Below are positions 13,827-19,921 of a stretch of 19,954 bases of DNA, piece after piece. Position 1 is the first letter of the stretch; every line of letters starts with the position of its first letter. The notes beneath the pieces were generated by a model. That model was given only the letters and a program-made list of their open reading frames with translations. It ran no database searches and was not told the origin of the DNA. This stretch comes from Candidatus Methanophagaceae archaeon (lineage in GTDB: Archaea; Halobacteriota; Syntropharchaeia; Alkanophagales; Methanospirareceae), in contig QENJ01000047.1 of the NCBI GenBank assembly GCA_013374505.1, positions 1-19,954 on the forward strand. The letters run 5' to 3'. The position numbers were made by a program, and so were the translations under genes.

Positions 13827-14443
13827 ATGGAACAATGGGTCAAAGAATGGGTGAAGGAACAGAGGGATCAAGGTGTAAAATGCCTTGAGATAAAGATGCA
13901 TGGAAAAAGTTACTATGTGTATCATTCGAGCACTTACTGGGACAGAGCACTCAAAAAGCCGAGAAAAATCTCAAAATATATTGGAACACATGATCCTAAT
14001 AAAGGGCTTATCAAATCCGGTGGGAGACATAGAATTCATCCGTCTGATATCAGAAACATCACGGAATATGGCAACTCGATGCTACTGCATGAAACGATGA
14101 AGGACCTCAAACCATTATTGAAAGAGGGTTTCCCTGACTGTTGGGCGGAAATCTGTGCTATTGCTATGGTGCGCGTCACGGGCAATGTGCCTTTAAAACG
14201 GATAAAGGATGCATGGGAGAAACTCTACAATGCAGAGAACATGAATCCTTATCTAAGCCAGAAGAAGCTCTCCAGAATTATACGTGAAGTGGGTGTAAAC
14301 CGGGCTGGGCAGAATATCATCTTCAATGAACTTGCAGATCTGAGCAAACAGTTTGTTTACGACCTGAGTTCCATGTTTTCACGCTCTATGAGCATCAATC
14401 AGGCAGAGAAGGGCTACAACAAGGATAAACTACATGTGCCGGG
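13827..14443 (+). pseudogene. IS1634/IS4-like transposase, 5' part only
   Basis: The N-terminal region (KSYYVYHSSTYWDRALKKPRKI, SKYIGTHD) and the first catalytic Asp region (QFVYDLSSMFSRS, then AEKGYNKDKLHVP) are those of the large IS1634/IS4-type transposases common in methane archaea. Right after DKLHVP the similarity ends: the frame runs on into unrelated sequence and stops at 14516. That following sequence, in another frame, is the tail of a PIN-domain toxin. The remaining two thirds of the transposase are therefore gone, by deletion or recombination with a junction near 14443. No inverted repeats were found. Confidence 0.75.
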
Positions 14444-14569
14444 GTGCATTACGCATTTCTTACAGGCGATGGGAAAATGCACTTTCGCGCAAAAGGAGTT
14501 GGGGATTCGGGTTTAATCCAGGAAAATGATCTTAACTGGATTGAGAAGGAGTTGAAAGCAGAATCTTGA
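14444..14569 (+). pseudogene. PIN-domain (VapC-like) toxin, C-terminal remnant
   Basis: The frame reads FLTGDGKMHFRAKGVG and ends LNWIEKELKAES-stop. It corresponds to the last part of VapC-type PIN proteins (VLLTDDGKMHFHAK...). The same tail occurs in decayed form at 18880-19010, where it belongs to a VapC remnant, and the two copies are clearly related at the DNA level from about 14470 to 14620. The catalytic N-terminal half is absent; the fragment is joined directly to the truncated transposase. Confidence 0.65.
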
Positions 14570-14582
14570 ATGATTTATAAAC

Positions 14583-14608
14583 AATCTGTGTTAATCTGTG
14601 GTTAAAAA
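14583..14608 (+). repeat. dispersed short repeat, copy 3
   Basis: AATCTGTGTTAATCTGTGGT followed by TAAAAA, between the PIN tail and the flippase fragment. It shares its core with 8157-8184 and 19024-19050. Confidence 0.5.
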
Positions 14609-14621
14609 AAGGAATGAGTCC

Positions 14622-15070
14622 ATGAACACCGTCCAACGAATCTTGAAGCAAAGAACTCCGTGGCATTGTTCGCGGCTCAGGTTGTTGTTTCTCTATTATC
14701 GCTTGTAATATCTGTCTTCTTCACTCGCAACTTGGCCGCTGTTGTATTCGGTAACTATTCGTTTGCGTTCACGGCGATCTTTGCGATATTTTCGGGTTTG
14801 AGATATAACACGCTGCGGAATATATAAGTTGCAAGAGATAAAACCCAAGCGAGCAAATACCTGAATAATGTTCTATGCCTGCGTGCATTAATATCCTTCG
14901 TAATCTCCGCGTTTAATGTAATAACCCTCATTTTAATGGGTTATCCAGCAGATACAAATAAGGTCGTATATCTATTTGGCGTTTACACGCTTAATGTATC
15001 TTTTTCTGCCGTCTTTAAGGCGACATTGCACGCACTTGAAAGGAATGCATTTATGAATGATAAAACAATA
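14622..15070 (+). pseudogene. polysaccharide flippase (Wzx-like), 5' fragment copy 1
   Basis: The ATG at 14622 starts MNTVQRILK; after codon 9 the reading frame changes and continues NSVALFAAQ, FFTRNLAAVVFGNYSFAF, TAIFAIFSGLRYNTLR. Then comes a TAA where related copies have a GAA codon (REVAR), and in the same frame GYPADTNKVVYLFGVYTLNV to HALERNAFMND. This is the N-terminal third of an oligosaccharide/polysaccharide flippase of the MATE-like superfamily, a membrane protein that moves lipid-linked sugars. It is the longest of four related fragments in the island and is inactivated by a frameshift, a nonsense codon and loss of the 3' two thirds. A DUF4258/DUF2283 pair follows. Confidence 0.8.
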
Positions 15071-15137
15071 TTGAGTGATATAAGATGGATATTCTGGGGG
15101 AATGAGCAAAAGAGAAAAGATAATATTACAAGAGGTT

Positions 15138-15482
15138 ATGATAAACATGAATATAATCAAATCCACCGATGCACCGAGAGGTAAGCTATTAGAAGTTAAG
15201 GTTAACAAGAAAGTTATTCGTATAGTGCTTACCTGGCATGTCTTAGATGGAGCAAGTGACTATAATATTTCAGCAAACGAACTCCTAAATTTCCTTATCT
15301 ATCCCGAAGAAGTTATAATAGGTCATGTAAATCGCTTCATTGCACATAAAAAACTAAATCGGCATTTGACGAGAGTGATTTATGAGTATGAGAACGAAAC
15401 TGTTGTTGTGATAACTTTTTATATCGCATATGTTAATAGATACTTTAGAGGTGGGATCCATGAAGATAAAATACTACCCTGA
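15138..15482 (+). CDS. DUF4258-like protein, putative toxin partner
   Basis: About 114 residues (MINMNIIKSTDAPRGKLLEV). The middle part (LTWHVLDGASDYNISANELLNF) and the strand-rich C-terminus (TRVIYEYENETVVVITFYIAYVNRYF) fit the DUF4258 fold, related to RelE/BrnT-like small proteins. AGAGG lies shortly before the ATGs at 15138 and 15147; either could be the start, and an upstream in-frame ATG at 15102 has no ribosome-binding site. The end overlaps the DUF2283 gene by 23 bp, the standard arrangement for this pair, which is usually treated as a putative toxin-antitoxin module. Both genes look intact, in contrast to most of the surrounding island. Confidence 0.65.
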   Translation: MINMNIIKSTDAPRGKLLEVKVNKKVIRIVLTWHVLDGASDYNISANELLNFLIYPEEVIIGHVNRFIAHKKLNRHLTRVIYEYENETVVVITFYIAYVNRYFRGGIHEDKILP

Positions 15483-15678
15483 TGCAGATGCCTTAGACAT
15501 AAGAATAAGTGATGAAAAGCCGGATTATGGTGAGGAAGCGGGGGAAGAGATGATATTACACTATACGAAGGATGGTGCATTAGTTAAAATCGAGATACTG
15601 GATGCTTCGAAGACGGTGATTGACTTCTTAGAGCCGATATTGAGTCAAAAACCGTTAGCAAAAGCTGTAAGCTATTAA
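15460..15678 (+). CDS. DUF2283 family protein
   Basis: The 72-residue protein MKIKYYPDADALDIRISDEK, continuing to EEMILHYTKDGALVKIEILD, is a full-length DUF2283 domain. The ATG at 15460 has GAGGTGG at 7 nt. It overlaps the preceding DUF4258-like gene, with which it is regularly paired in archaea and bacteria. It is probably the antitoxin-like or modulating partner; no activity has been established to my knowledge. Confidence 0.9.
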   Translation: MKIKYYPDADALDIRISDEKPDYGEEAGEEMILHYTKDGALVKIEILDASKTVIDFLEPILSQKPLAKAVSY

Positions 15679-15760
15679 AAAACAACTCTTCTCTAAGATA
15701 ACTTTTTCCTATTCTTAGCGCATGTTCTTTCCGCGAAGCAAATTCGCCGTAAAGGCTTTT

Positions 15761-15809
15761 GTGAAGCAGAAAGGTTTTTAGCGTTCTGCGAAAACCTTTT
15801 GCGCTTCAC
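15761..15809. repeat. imperfect inverted repeat (hairpin)
   Basis: The arms GTGAAGCAGAAAGGTTTT (15761-15778) and AAAACCTTTTGCGCTTCAC (15791-15809) pair over about 17 positions around a 12-nt loop. It lies between the DUF2283 gene and flippase fragment 2. It could be a terminator or the remains of a mobile element end. Confidence 0.45.
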
Positions 15810-15838
15810 CATTTTTTCTAGCGTTCCTTAAGGATTCC

Positions 15839-16025
15839 AGGAACTCCGTCCACCAGATCTTGAAGCAAATAACACCGCAGCATTCGCGGCTCCGGTGTTG
15901 TCGTTGCAATACTATCATTCGTATTATCCCTCTACATTGCTCGGGTTTTAGGCGCTATCGTTTTCGGTAAGTATTCGTTTGCGCTTTCCAGAATCTTTGA
16001 TGTTTTTGCAGAAACCGATTTTTCT
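15839..16025 (+). pseudogene. flippase 5' fragment copy 2
   Basis: The sequence aligns base by base with the beginning of copies 1 and 3, but the start codon is AGG instead of ATG. After the shared frame change it reads NTAAF, then (after another indel) VVVAILSFVLSLYIARVLGA and IVFGKYSFALSRIFDVFAET. It ends about 160 bp in, next to the 3' end of the DUF3368 gene on the other strand. It is clearly not functional. Confidence 0.7.
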
Positions 16026-16029
16026 ACGA

Positions 16030-16296
16030 TTATTTGTGGTCGAACTCACACTTTATTAGCTCCTTGTAGAGTCTATCACTGAACCAAAAACCGTTAGCTC
16101 TTAAGTTATCTAATTCGTTCTTCACTCTGGAAATCCCATCTAACTTGTAGGCTAATAAAATAACCCCAAGTGTCCCAATAACCGTGATTCCAAGGGCTTT
16201 TGCCAATATGTGGCCTTTTCTATCATCCATTATTACAAGTGTCGCTCGTCGCTCTTTTGCCAGTGCTATAAGTGGGGAACTGTCGGATATAATCAT
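16030..16296 (-). pseudogene. DUF3368 (PIN-like) toxin with internal deletion
   Basis: The frame has 88 codons. MIISDSSPLIALAKE is the start of DUF3368 proteins, including the first catalytic Asp. It passes directly to RRATLVIMDDRKGHILAKAL, GITVIGTLGVILLAYKLDGI and NGFWFSDRLYKELI, which is the C-terminal half of the family. The central part, about 70 residues with the second acidic site, is missing, since family members have about 155-165 residues. The deletion is in frame. The start overlaps the UPF0175 stop by 4 bp (ATGA). The toxin is probably inactive while its antitoxin gene is intact. Confidence 0.75.
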
Positions 16297-16571
16297 AGCG
16301 TTTTAATACTTTCCACATCCATTTTAAGCTCTTCTAGCTCTTTATTGGTGTAATCTACGATAGGGATCTTCTTCTTCGCTAAAAGCGTCATAAAATCGGA
16401 TAAGTGCATTCCTGCAAGTTTTGCAGAACTTTCTAAAGAAAGTCGCCCCTCTTCGAAAAGTTCGACAGCCAATGCTCTTTTTGCTTCCTCCTTTAGCTTT
16501 TCACCATATATCCCTGTTATTTCCAGAGATTTTACAACGTCTTCGGGCAGTTCTATCGCGAGTTCGTTCAT
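16293..16571 (-). CDS. UPF0175 family antitoxin
   Basis: This 92-residue protein has the UPF0175 pattern: an N-terminal strand MNELAIELPEDVV, then a helix-turn-helix-like part (LKEEAKRALAVELFEEGRLS, LESSAKLAGMHLSDFMTLLA) and KKKIPIVDYTNKELEELKMD. The family is the usual partner of DUF3368 toxins, as here, with a 4-bp overlap. It appears complete and is likely to bind the palindrome just upstream of its start. Confidence 0.9.
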   Translation of the reverse strand: MNELAIELPEDVVKSLEITGIYGEKLKEEAKRALAVELFEEGRLSLESSAKLAGMHLSDFMTLLAKKKIPIVDYTNKELEELKMDVESIKTL

Positions 16572-16585
16572 TTTTCTTCAACTTA

Positions 16586-16602
16586 TGCTTTGCCGTAAAG
16601 CA
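16586..16602 (-). promoter_or_regulatory. palindrome TGCTTT-N5-AAAGCA before the UPF0175 antitoxin
   Basis: A perfect 6+5+6 palindrome, 14-31 bp before the ATG, adjoins a TATA-like TATTTATTG (minus strand). This is a typical position for an autoregulatory antitoxin operator. Confidence 0.5.
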
Positions 16603-16668
16603 ATAAATACTTTTTACCTAAATAAAAGCTAATATGTCTATCTTGTCTTCAAAATAGGGGGATAATAA

Positions 16669-16946
16669 ATGAACTCCGTCCAACGGATATTGAAGCAAAG
16701 AACTCTGCGGCATTGTTAGCTCAATTTGCCGGTTCGATAATAGGTCTTGCATTATTCATCTTCTTCGCTCGCAACTTGGGCGCTGTTGTATTCGGTAAAA
16801 AGTCGTTTGCTTTTACTGCAATCTTTGCTGTATCTTCAAGTTAGGATATAGCACGCTGCGGATCGAGAGAAGTTGCAAGGGCTAAAACCCACGCGAGTAA
16901 ATACCTGAATAACGTTCTACGCATACGTGCATTATTGGGCTTGTGA
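16669..16946 (+). pseudogene. flippase 5' fragment copy 3
   Basis: ATG at 16669, with AGGGGG 7 nt upstream, starts MNSVQRILK. After the frame change common to all copies it continues NSAALLAQFAGSIIGLALFI, then FFARNLGAVVFGKKSFAFTA and IFAVSSS-stop. After another shift it reads LGYSTLR and VARAKTHASKYLNNVLRIRA, and then similarity ends. The differences from copy 1 in the first codons are mostly synonymous or conservative (CGG/CGA, ATA/ATC, Ser/Thr), so this stretch was once under coding selection. It is inactive now. A HicB remnant follows. Confidence 0.78.
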
Positions 16947-17008
16947 TACTCAAAGTGATATTTAAACAATTAATACAAACTCAAATATTGAGAGACGAGT
17001 GTATTCAT

Positions 17009-17137
17009 ATGAAGAAGATAATCGCTACTGTTGAAATATGGGCGGAAGGGGGGATATTTACTTCGTATTGTCCAGAACTAGATATTGCAAGTTGTGGTCA
17101 TAAAAGGAAGAAAGGAGAAAAGCTATTTCTAAGTTAA
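17009..17137 (+). pseudogene. HicB-like antitoxin, N-terminal remnant
   Basis: The 42-codon frame MKKIIATVEIWAEGGIFTSY, followed by CPELDIASCG, is the first third of HicB-type proteins (partial RNase H fold; GGIFTSYCPELDIASCG matches the usual ..YVAYCPELDVASQG strand-turn). It then passes into KRKKGEKLFLS and stops, so the helix and the DNA-binding part are missing. No HicA gene is visible. Confidence 0.65.
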
Positions 17138-17163
17138 GAACATACTGAATTTTGGTGATGAAT

Positions 17164-17377
17164 ATGAAAACAAAAGCGATATATGAGGCGGGCGTTTTGA
17201 ATCCGTTAGGGGAGCTGGATTTGAATGAGGGGCGGAAGTGGAGATAGAGCTGGAGGAAAGGAAGGTATTTGGCGGTAAAAGGACTATTCTAAGGTACGCA
17301 GGGATTTTAAAGGATCTAAACGAGGAAGAAAAAAATGTTTGAAGATGCAGTAAAAAGAAGGAGTCTTTTTGGTAGGA
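17164..17377 (+). pseudogene. AF2212-like (DUF104) antitoxin, frameshifted, copy 1
   Basis: ATG at 17164 reads MKTKAIYEAGVLNPLGELDL, the hallmark of AF2212-like antitoxins. It is lost after NEGR by a one-base shift; the next frame gives VEIELEERKVFGGKRTILRY, AGILKDLNEEEKNV. After a run of seven A (17330-17335 region) a third frame gives MFEDAVKRRSLFG, the family's normal C-terminus. The gene is therefore an antitoxin with two indels. Its first 26 bases are identical to the copy at 18583. The usual PIN-type toxin is not behind it; instead a fragment of another gene follows in frame. Confidence 0.75.
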
Positions 17378-17496
17378 CGCTAATAACAGTGATGGTTGAT
17401 GTTCGGGGAATGTTTGATGGAGACGAGGCAAAGAAAAAGGGGTTTACTATAGAAGAATATTTAAGGTGCAAAGTTATATGTAAAAATAGTAGGTGA
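17335..17496 (+). pseudogene. chimeric ORF: antitoxin tail joined to nucleotide-sugar dehydrogenase C-terminus
   Basis: The 53-codon frame begins with the antitoxin tail MFEDAVKRRSLFG. It continues RTLITVMVDVRGMFDGDEAKKKGF, which looks like the extreme C-terminus of UDP-sugar (UDP-glucose/ManNAc) dehydrogenases (VDVRG or VDGRG, then ..KGF). It ends IEEYLRCKVICKNSR. It marks a junction between a toxin-antitoxin gene and a polysaccharide-synthesis gene. Start and expression are doubtful. Confidence 0.45.
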
Positions 17497-17500
17497 TTCT

Positions 17501-17638
17501 ATGAAAGACATGGAGAAACATAGGAAAGAAGAATTAAGGGAGCTAGCAAATAAAGGCTGGGGCGCATTATCATGGATAAAACTCTCAGAACCATTAGAGA
17601 AGAGGTTAGAAAGAATAGAGAAGGAAATATCCCGCTGA
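17501..17638 (+). CDS. small charged protein (45 aa), possible antitoxin of the PIN gene
   Basis: ATG at 17501 with GGTGA at 5 nt opens 45 codons: MKDMEKHRKEELRELANKGW, then GALSWIKLSEPLEKRLERIE. It is highly charged and mostly helical. The 3' part overlaps the start of the PIN gene by 67 bp in another frame. No family is recognised. The position directly before, and overlapping, a PIN-domain gene is typical for an antitoxin. Confidence 0.5.
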   Translation: MKDMEKHRKEELRELANKGWGALSWIKLSEPLEKRLERIEKEISR

Positions 17639-18261
17639 TAACGCTGGTTGTGGATACAAATATCCTTGCGTACTACGGATGGAAAAGAGATGATAACGTA
17701 CGATATTTATTCAATACGCTCGCCATAGATGATTATGATGATCTTTTGATCATCGCACCAAAAGTTTCTAAGATTGAGTTTAAAGCTATAACAAAACAAG
17801 AACGGACTGCATGGCTTGATTTAAAAGCTGCTATTGAAAGTAAATTAAAGGATATATCCCGATACGAGGGATTTGAAAACTTATACCTCAGTTTAAACGA
17901 ATCTCGCACTGAAATACATAATCTTATATCGTCGTTAGACCGTTCGCTACACGAAGTTCTTGAGATACTGTCGAACTTGATGCTCTTCTTTGAAATAGAA
18001 TTACCGTTGCAGGATTCAATGGCTTTCTACATTTCAAAGGATCCTGATTATGGGTTAGTATTTGAAGATGCGCTTGTCTTTTCATTCGTTAAACTCGTTG
18101 GGAAAGCGCTTGATGGTGAGAGTAAAGTGTTGTTCTTGACAAAGGATAGTGACTTCGATGTTGATATAGTCCAGGAAGAATTAAGAGCAGCAAATGTTGC
18201 TATTTACTTCAATTCGGGTGAGTGTTTGCAGCGGATTGAAGAAGAATTGGGGCGTGGCTGA
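17572..18261 (+). CDS. PIN-domain protein (DUF4935-type), putative ribonuclease toxin
   Basis: This 229-residue protein has PIN-type acidic residues in order: D28 in LVVDTNIL, E69 in SKIEF, E165/D166 in FEDALVF and D192/D194/D196 in LTKDSDFD. This is a complete metal-dependent nuclease site. A helical insert between about 75 and 145 makes it longer than VapC (about 130-150 residues) and fits the DUF4935 group. There is no in-frame ATG other than 17572, and no good ribosome-binding site there, so translation may be coupled to the overlapping 45-codon ORF. It is the only apparently intact PIN gene in the island. It ends 6 bp before flippase fragment 4. Confidence 0.8.
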   Translation: MDKTLRTIREEVRKNREGNIPLITLVVDTNILAYYGWKRDDNVRYLFNTLAIDDYDDLLIIAPKVSKIEFKAITKQERTAWLDLKAAIESKLKDISRYEGFENLYLSLNESRTEIHNLISSLDRSLHEVLEILSNLMLFFEIELPLQDSMAFYISKDPDYGLVFEDALVFSFVKLVGKALDGESKVLFLTKDSDFDVDIVQEELRAANVAIYFNSGECLQRIEEELGRG

Positions 18262-18264
18262 TTT

Positions 18265-18586
18265 TAAATAAAAGAACTCCGCAGCATTGTTAGCTCAATT
18301 TGTTGTTGCAATAAAAGGTCTTGCATTATCCATCTTCATTGCTCGCAACTTGGGCGCTGTCGTTTTCGGTAAATACTCGTTTGCGTTTACGGCAATCTTT
18401 GCGGTATTTTCTGATTTGGGATATAACACGCTGCGGATTAGAGAAGTTGCGCGGGCTAAATCAGTAGCGGGAAAGTATCTTAAACGGTTGCACGATATAT
18501 GGAATAGTTCCGGGTTTCATAGGGCTAGTTTTCGTAGCAATATTTTTAAGTACGCACACAACTTAGTTTTGTTGCAAAGAAGATGA
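18265..18586 (+). pseudogene. flippase 5' fragment copy 4 with internal deletion
   Basis: Homology with the other copies begins at TTAAATAAAAGAACTCCGC, without the start codon. The frame NSAALLAQFVVAIKGLALSI, then FIARNLGAVVFGKYSFAFTA and IFAVFSDLGYNTLRIREVAR is intact and is the best-preserved copy of this region. After AGKYLKRL the sequence jumps to another membrane segment (IVPGFIGLVFVAIFLS in a second frame), possibly from the flippase C-terminus. It is followed closely by the second AF2212-like antitoxin. Confidence 0.75.
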
Positions 18587-18775
18587 AAACAAAAGCGATA
18601 TATGAGGCAGGTGTGTTGATGCCTTTTGAAAAATCGGATTTTAGAAAACACGGCGGTGCGAATTACTATAAAAGGCGGCTTCAGTAAATTGCTTGACGAA
18701 ATAGGGCGGATAAAGGCAAAGGAAGATATGAACAATGTTTTTTAAAAGACGAGGACACGAAATTACTATGAATAG
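18583..18775 (+). pseudogene. AF2212-like antitoxin, copy 2, frameshift plus nonsense codon
   Basis: ATG at 18583 reads MKTKAIYEAGVLMPFEKSDF and then shifts. The next frame continues TAVRITIKGGFSKLLDEIGR, then IKAKEDMNNVF, a TAA (18742-18744), and KTRTRNYYE-stop, which is the normal end of AF2212-like antitoxins. The final stop overlaps the VapC ATG, as expected for a vapBC-type pair. The gene is inactivated twice. It shares its first 26 bases with the copy at 17164. Confidence 0.7.
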
Positions 18776-19010
18776 TGCGGTTTTCGATACTTCTGTCGTC
18801 ATAAAGAGCATATTTATGCCAGCGCAATCAATGTCAAGCGAGAACTATAAAAAGTGAGATTTATTTTATGGCATTAGCTAAGATAAAAAATGCGGTATTG
18901 CTTACGGACGATGGAAAAATGCACTTTCACGCAAAAGACTTTGGGGATTCGGGTTTATCCTGGAAAATTGTCTTAACTGGATTGAGAATGAGTTGAAATC
19001 AGAATCTTGA
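18768..19010 (+). pseudogene. VapC (PIN) toxin, internally deleted and frameshifted
   Basis: MNSAVFDTSVVIKSIFMPAQ is a VapC N-terminus with the first catalytic Asp; the frame stops after 29 codons at 18857. The C-terminal part is found shortly after: ALAKIKNAVLLTDDGKMHFH, AKDFG, then in a further frame LNWIENELKSES-stop at 19010. The central region is missing. The tail is homologous at DNA level to 14444-14569. Confidence 0.7.
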
Positions 19011-19023
19011 ATGATTTATAATC

Positions 19024-19050
19024 AAGTGTAATCTGTGTAATCGGTGGTTA
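19024..19050 (+). repeat. dispersed short repeat, copy 4
   Basis: AAGTGTAATCTGTGTAATCG followed by GTGGTTA, just before the DUF1616 gene; the core matches the copies at 3386, 8157 and 14583. Confidence 0.5.
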
Positions 19051-19065
19051 AAAAAGGTTGGTAAC

Positions 19066-19560
19066 ATGAAACTCGCAGCACTGCCAAAGAAGAGAAAGGG
19101 GATGAAAAGGCAAGATACTATAAACTCGCTCAAATTCCCGCAAGACCTAACACTCGTAATCCTCCTTACACTTTTGTGCATACCATTTGTTCTAATCCCA
19201 CCCCTAAACGAATCTCCAGTTAGAATTCTTTTTGGTCTTCCCTTGGTGCTCTTTCTACCCTGCTACTCGTTAATCGCCTTATTGTTCCCAAGAAAAGGCG
19301 ACTTGGATGCAATCGAAAGAATAGCACTCAACTTCGGATTGCGTATTGCTGTTGTGCCATTATTAGGCTTGGCGTTGAACTACACGCCGTTTTGGATTCG
19401 ATTGTCGCCTATTCTTATTGTTCTGTCGGTATTCACGGTTTCATTAGCTATATGTGCGCATATAAGAAGAAGCATGGTTCCAGAAGGAGATAGATTTGTG
19501 GTTGATTTTGGTAAGTTGCTTAAAGCAATGACCGGCTTATTCAAACCATTGATTTCATAG
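19066..19560 (+). CDS. DUF1616 membrane protein, N-terminal half only
   Basis: The 164-residue protein has four hydrophobic segments and the DUF1616 start: LTLVILLTLLCIPFVLIPPL, ESPVRILFGLPLVLFLPCYS, LFPRKGDLDAIERIALNFGL, VVPLLGLALNYTPFWIR. Complete family members in methane archaea have about 300 or more residues with an extracytoplasmic C-terminal domain, so this one is truncated after ...RFVVDFGKLLKAMTGLFKPL. A start at 19102 (MKRQDTINS) would match the family better than 19066. DUF1616 genes are often found in surface-polysaccharide clusters together with flippases, which fits the flippase and sugar-dehydrogenase fragments nearby. Converges with the regulator, 3 bp away. Confidence 0.75.
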   Translation: MKLAALPKKRKGMKRQDTINSLKFPQDLTLVILLTLLCIPFVLIPPLNESPVRILFGLPLVLFLPCYSLIALLFPRKGDLDAIERIALNFGLRIAVVPLLGLALNYTPFWIRLSPILIVLSVFTVSLAICAHIRRSMVPEGDRFVVDFGKLLKAMTGLFKPLIS

Positions 19561-19563
19561 ACT

Positions 19564-19890
19564 TCATGCCTTTACCAACATCTCTTTTTCAATCTGCGGC
19601 GCATAAAAATCCGATATTACGTCATCCAATTCCATAAACTTCTTTACAATCGGATTTGCCTTGTCCAATTTATACATCTTAGCCCTACCAACCGCTCTTG
19701 TTGCTATTACAATGCTATTCTGCTCTAAGATATGCCATATACTGAACAGCGTTGCTCTGCTGACACCAGCCCCTTTTGCAATATCCATTTTCGAATGTTC
19801 AAAAGCCTCGTTGTCTATCAAGAAGTCTAGCACTTTTAACATTGGATTCTTTGTTCCGAAAAAATTGATGAACAACGTTTCGTCTTCCAT
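19564..19890 (-). CDS. winged-helix transcriptional regulator
   Basis: The 108-residue protein starting MEDETLFINFFGTKNPMLKV has a helix-turn-helix (SKMDIAKGAGVSRATLFSIW) and a wing (IVIATRAVGRAKMYKLDKAN), then a C-terminal helix ELDDVISDFYAPQIEKE. It belongs to a group of small MarR/ArsR-like regulators frequent in methanogen-related archaea. I chose the ATG at 19890, not the one 20 codons upstream (19950), because the TATA element lies 26 bp before it, giving a leaderless mRNA, and because family-like sequence begins there. The regulated gene is not evident. Confidence 0.85.
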   Translation of the reverse strand: MEDETLFINFFGTKNPMLKVLDFLIDNEAFEHSKMDIAKGAGVSRATLFSIWHILEQNSIVIATRAVGRAKMYKLDKANPIVKKFMELDDVISDFYAPQIEKEMLVKA

Positions 19891-19911
19891 AAATATAATT
19901 AACCAATGGTG

Positions 19912-19921
19912 CTTATATAAC
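19912..19921 (-). promoter_or_regulatory. TATA box of the winged-helix regulator
   Basis: GTTATATAAG on the minus strand is centred 26 bp before the ATG at 19890, the distance expected for a leaderless archaeal transcript. Confidence 0.65.

Noticed and set aside
15102..15137. Longer start of the DUF4258-like protein at 15102
   Set aside because: No ribosome-binding site; the extra residues look like the continuation of flippase debris.
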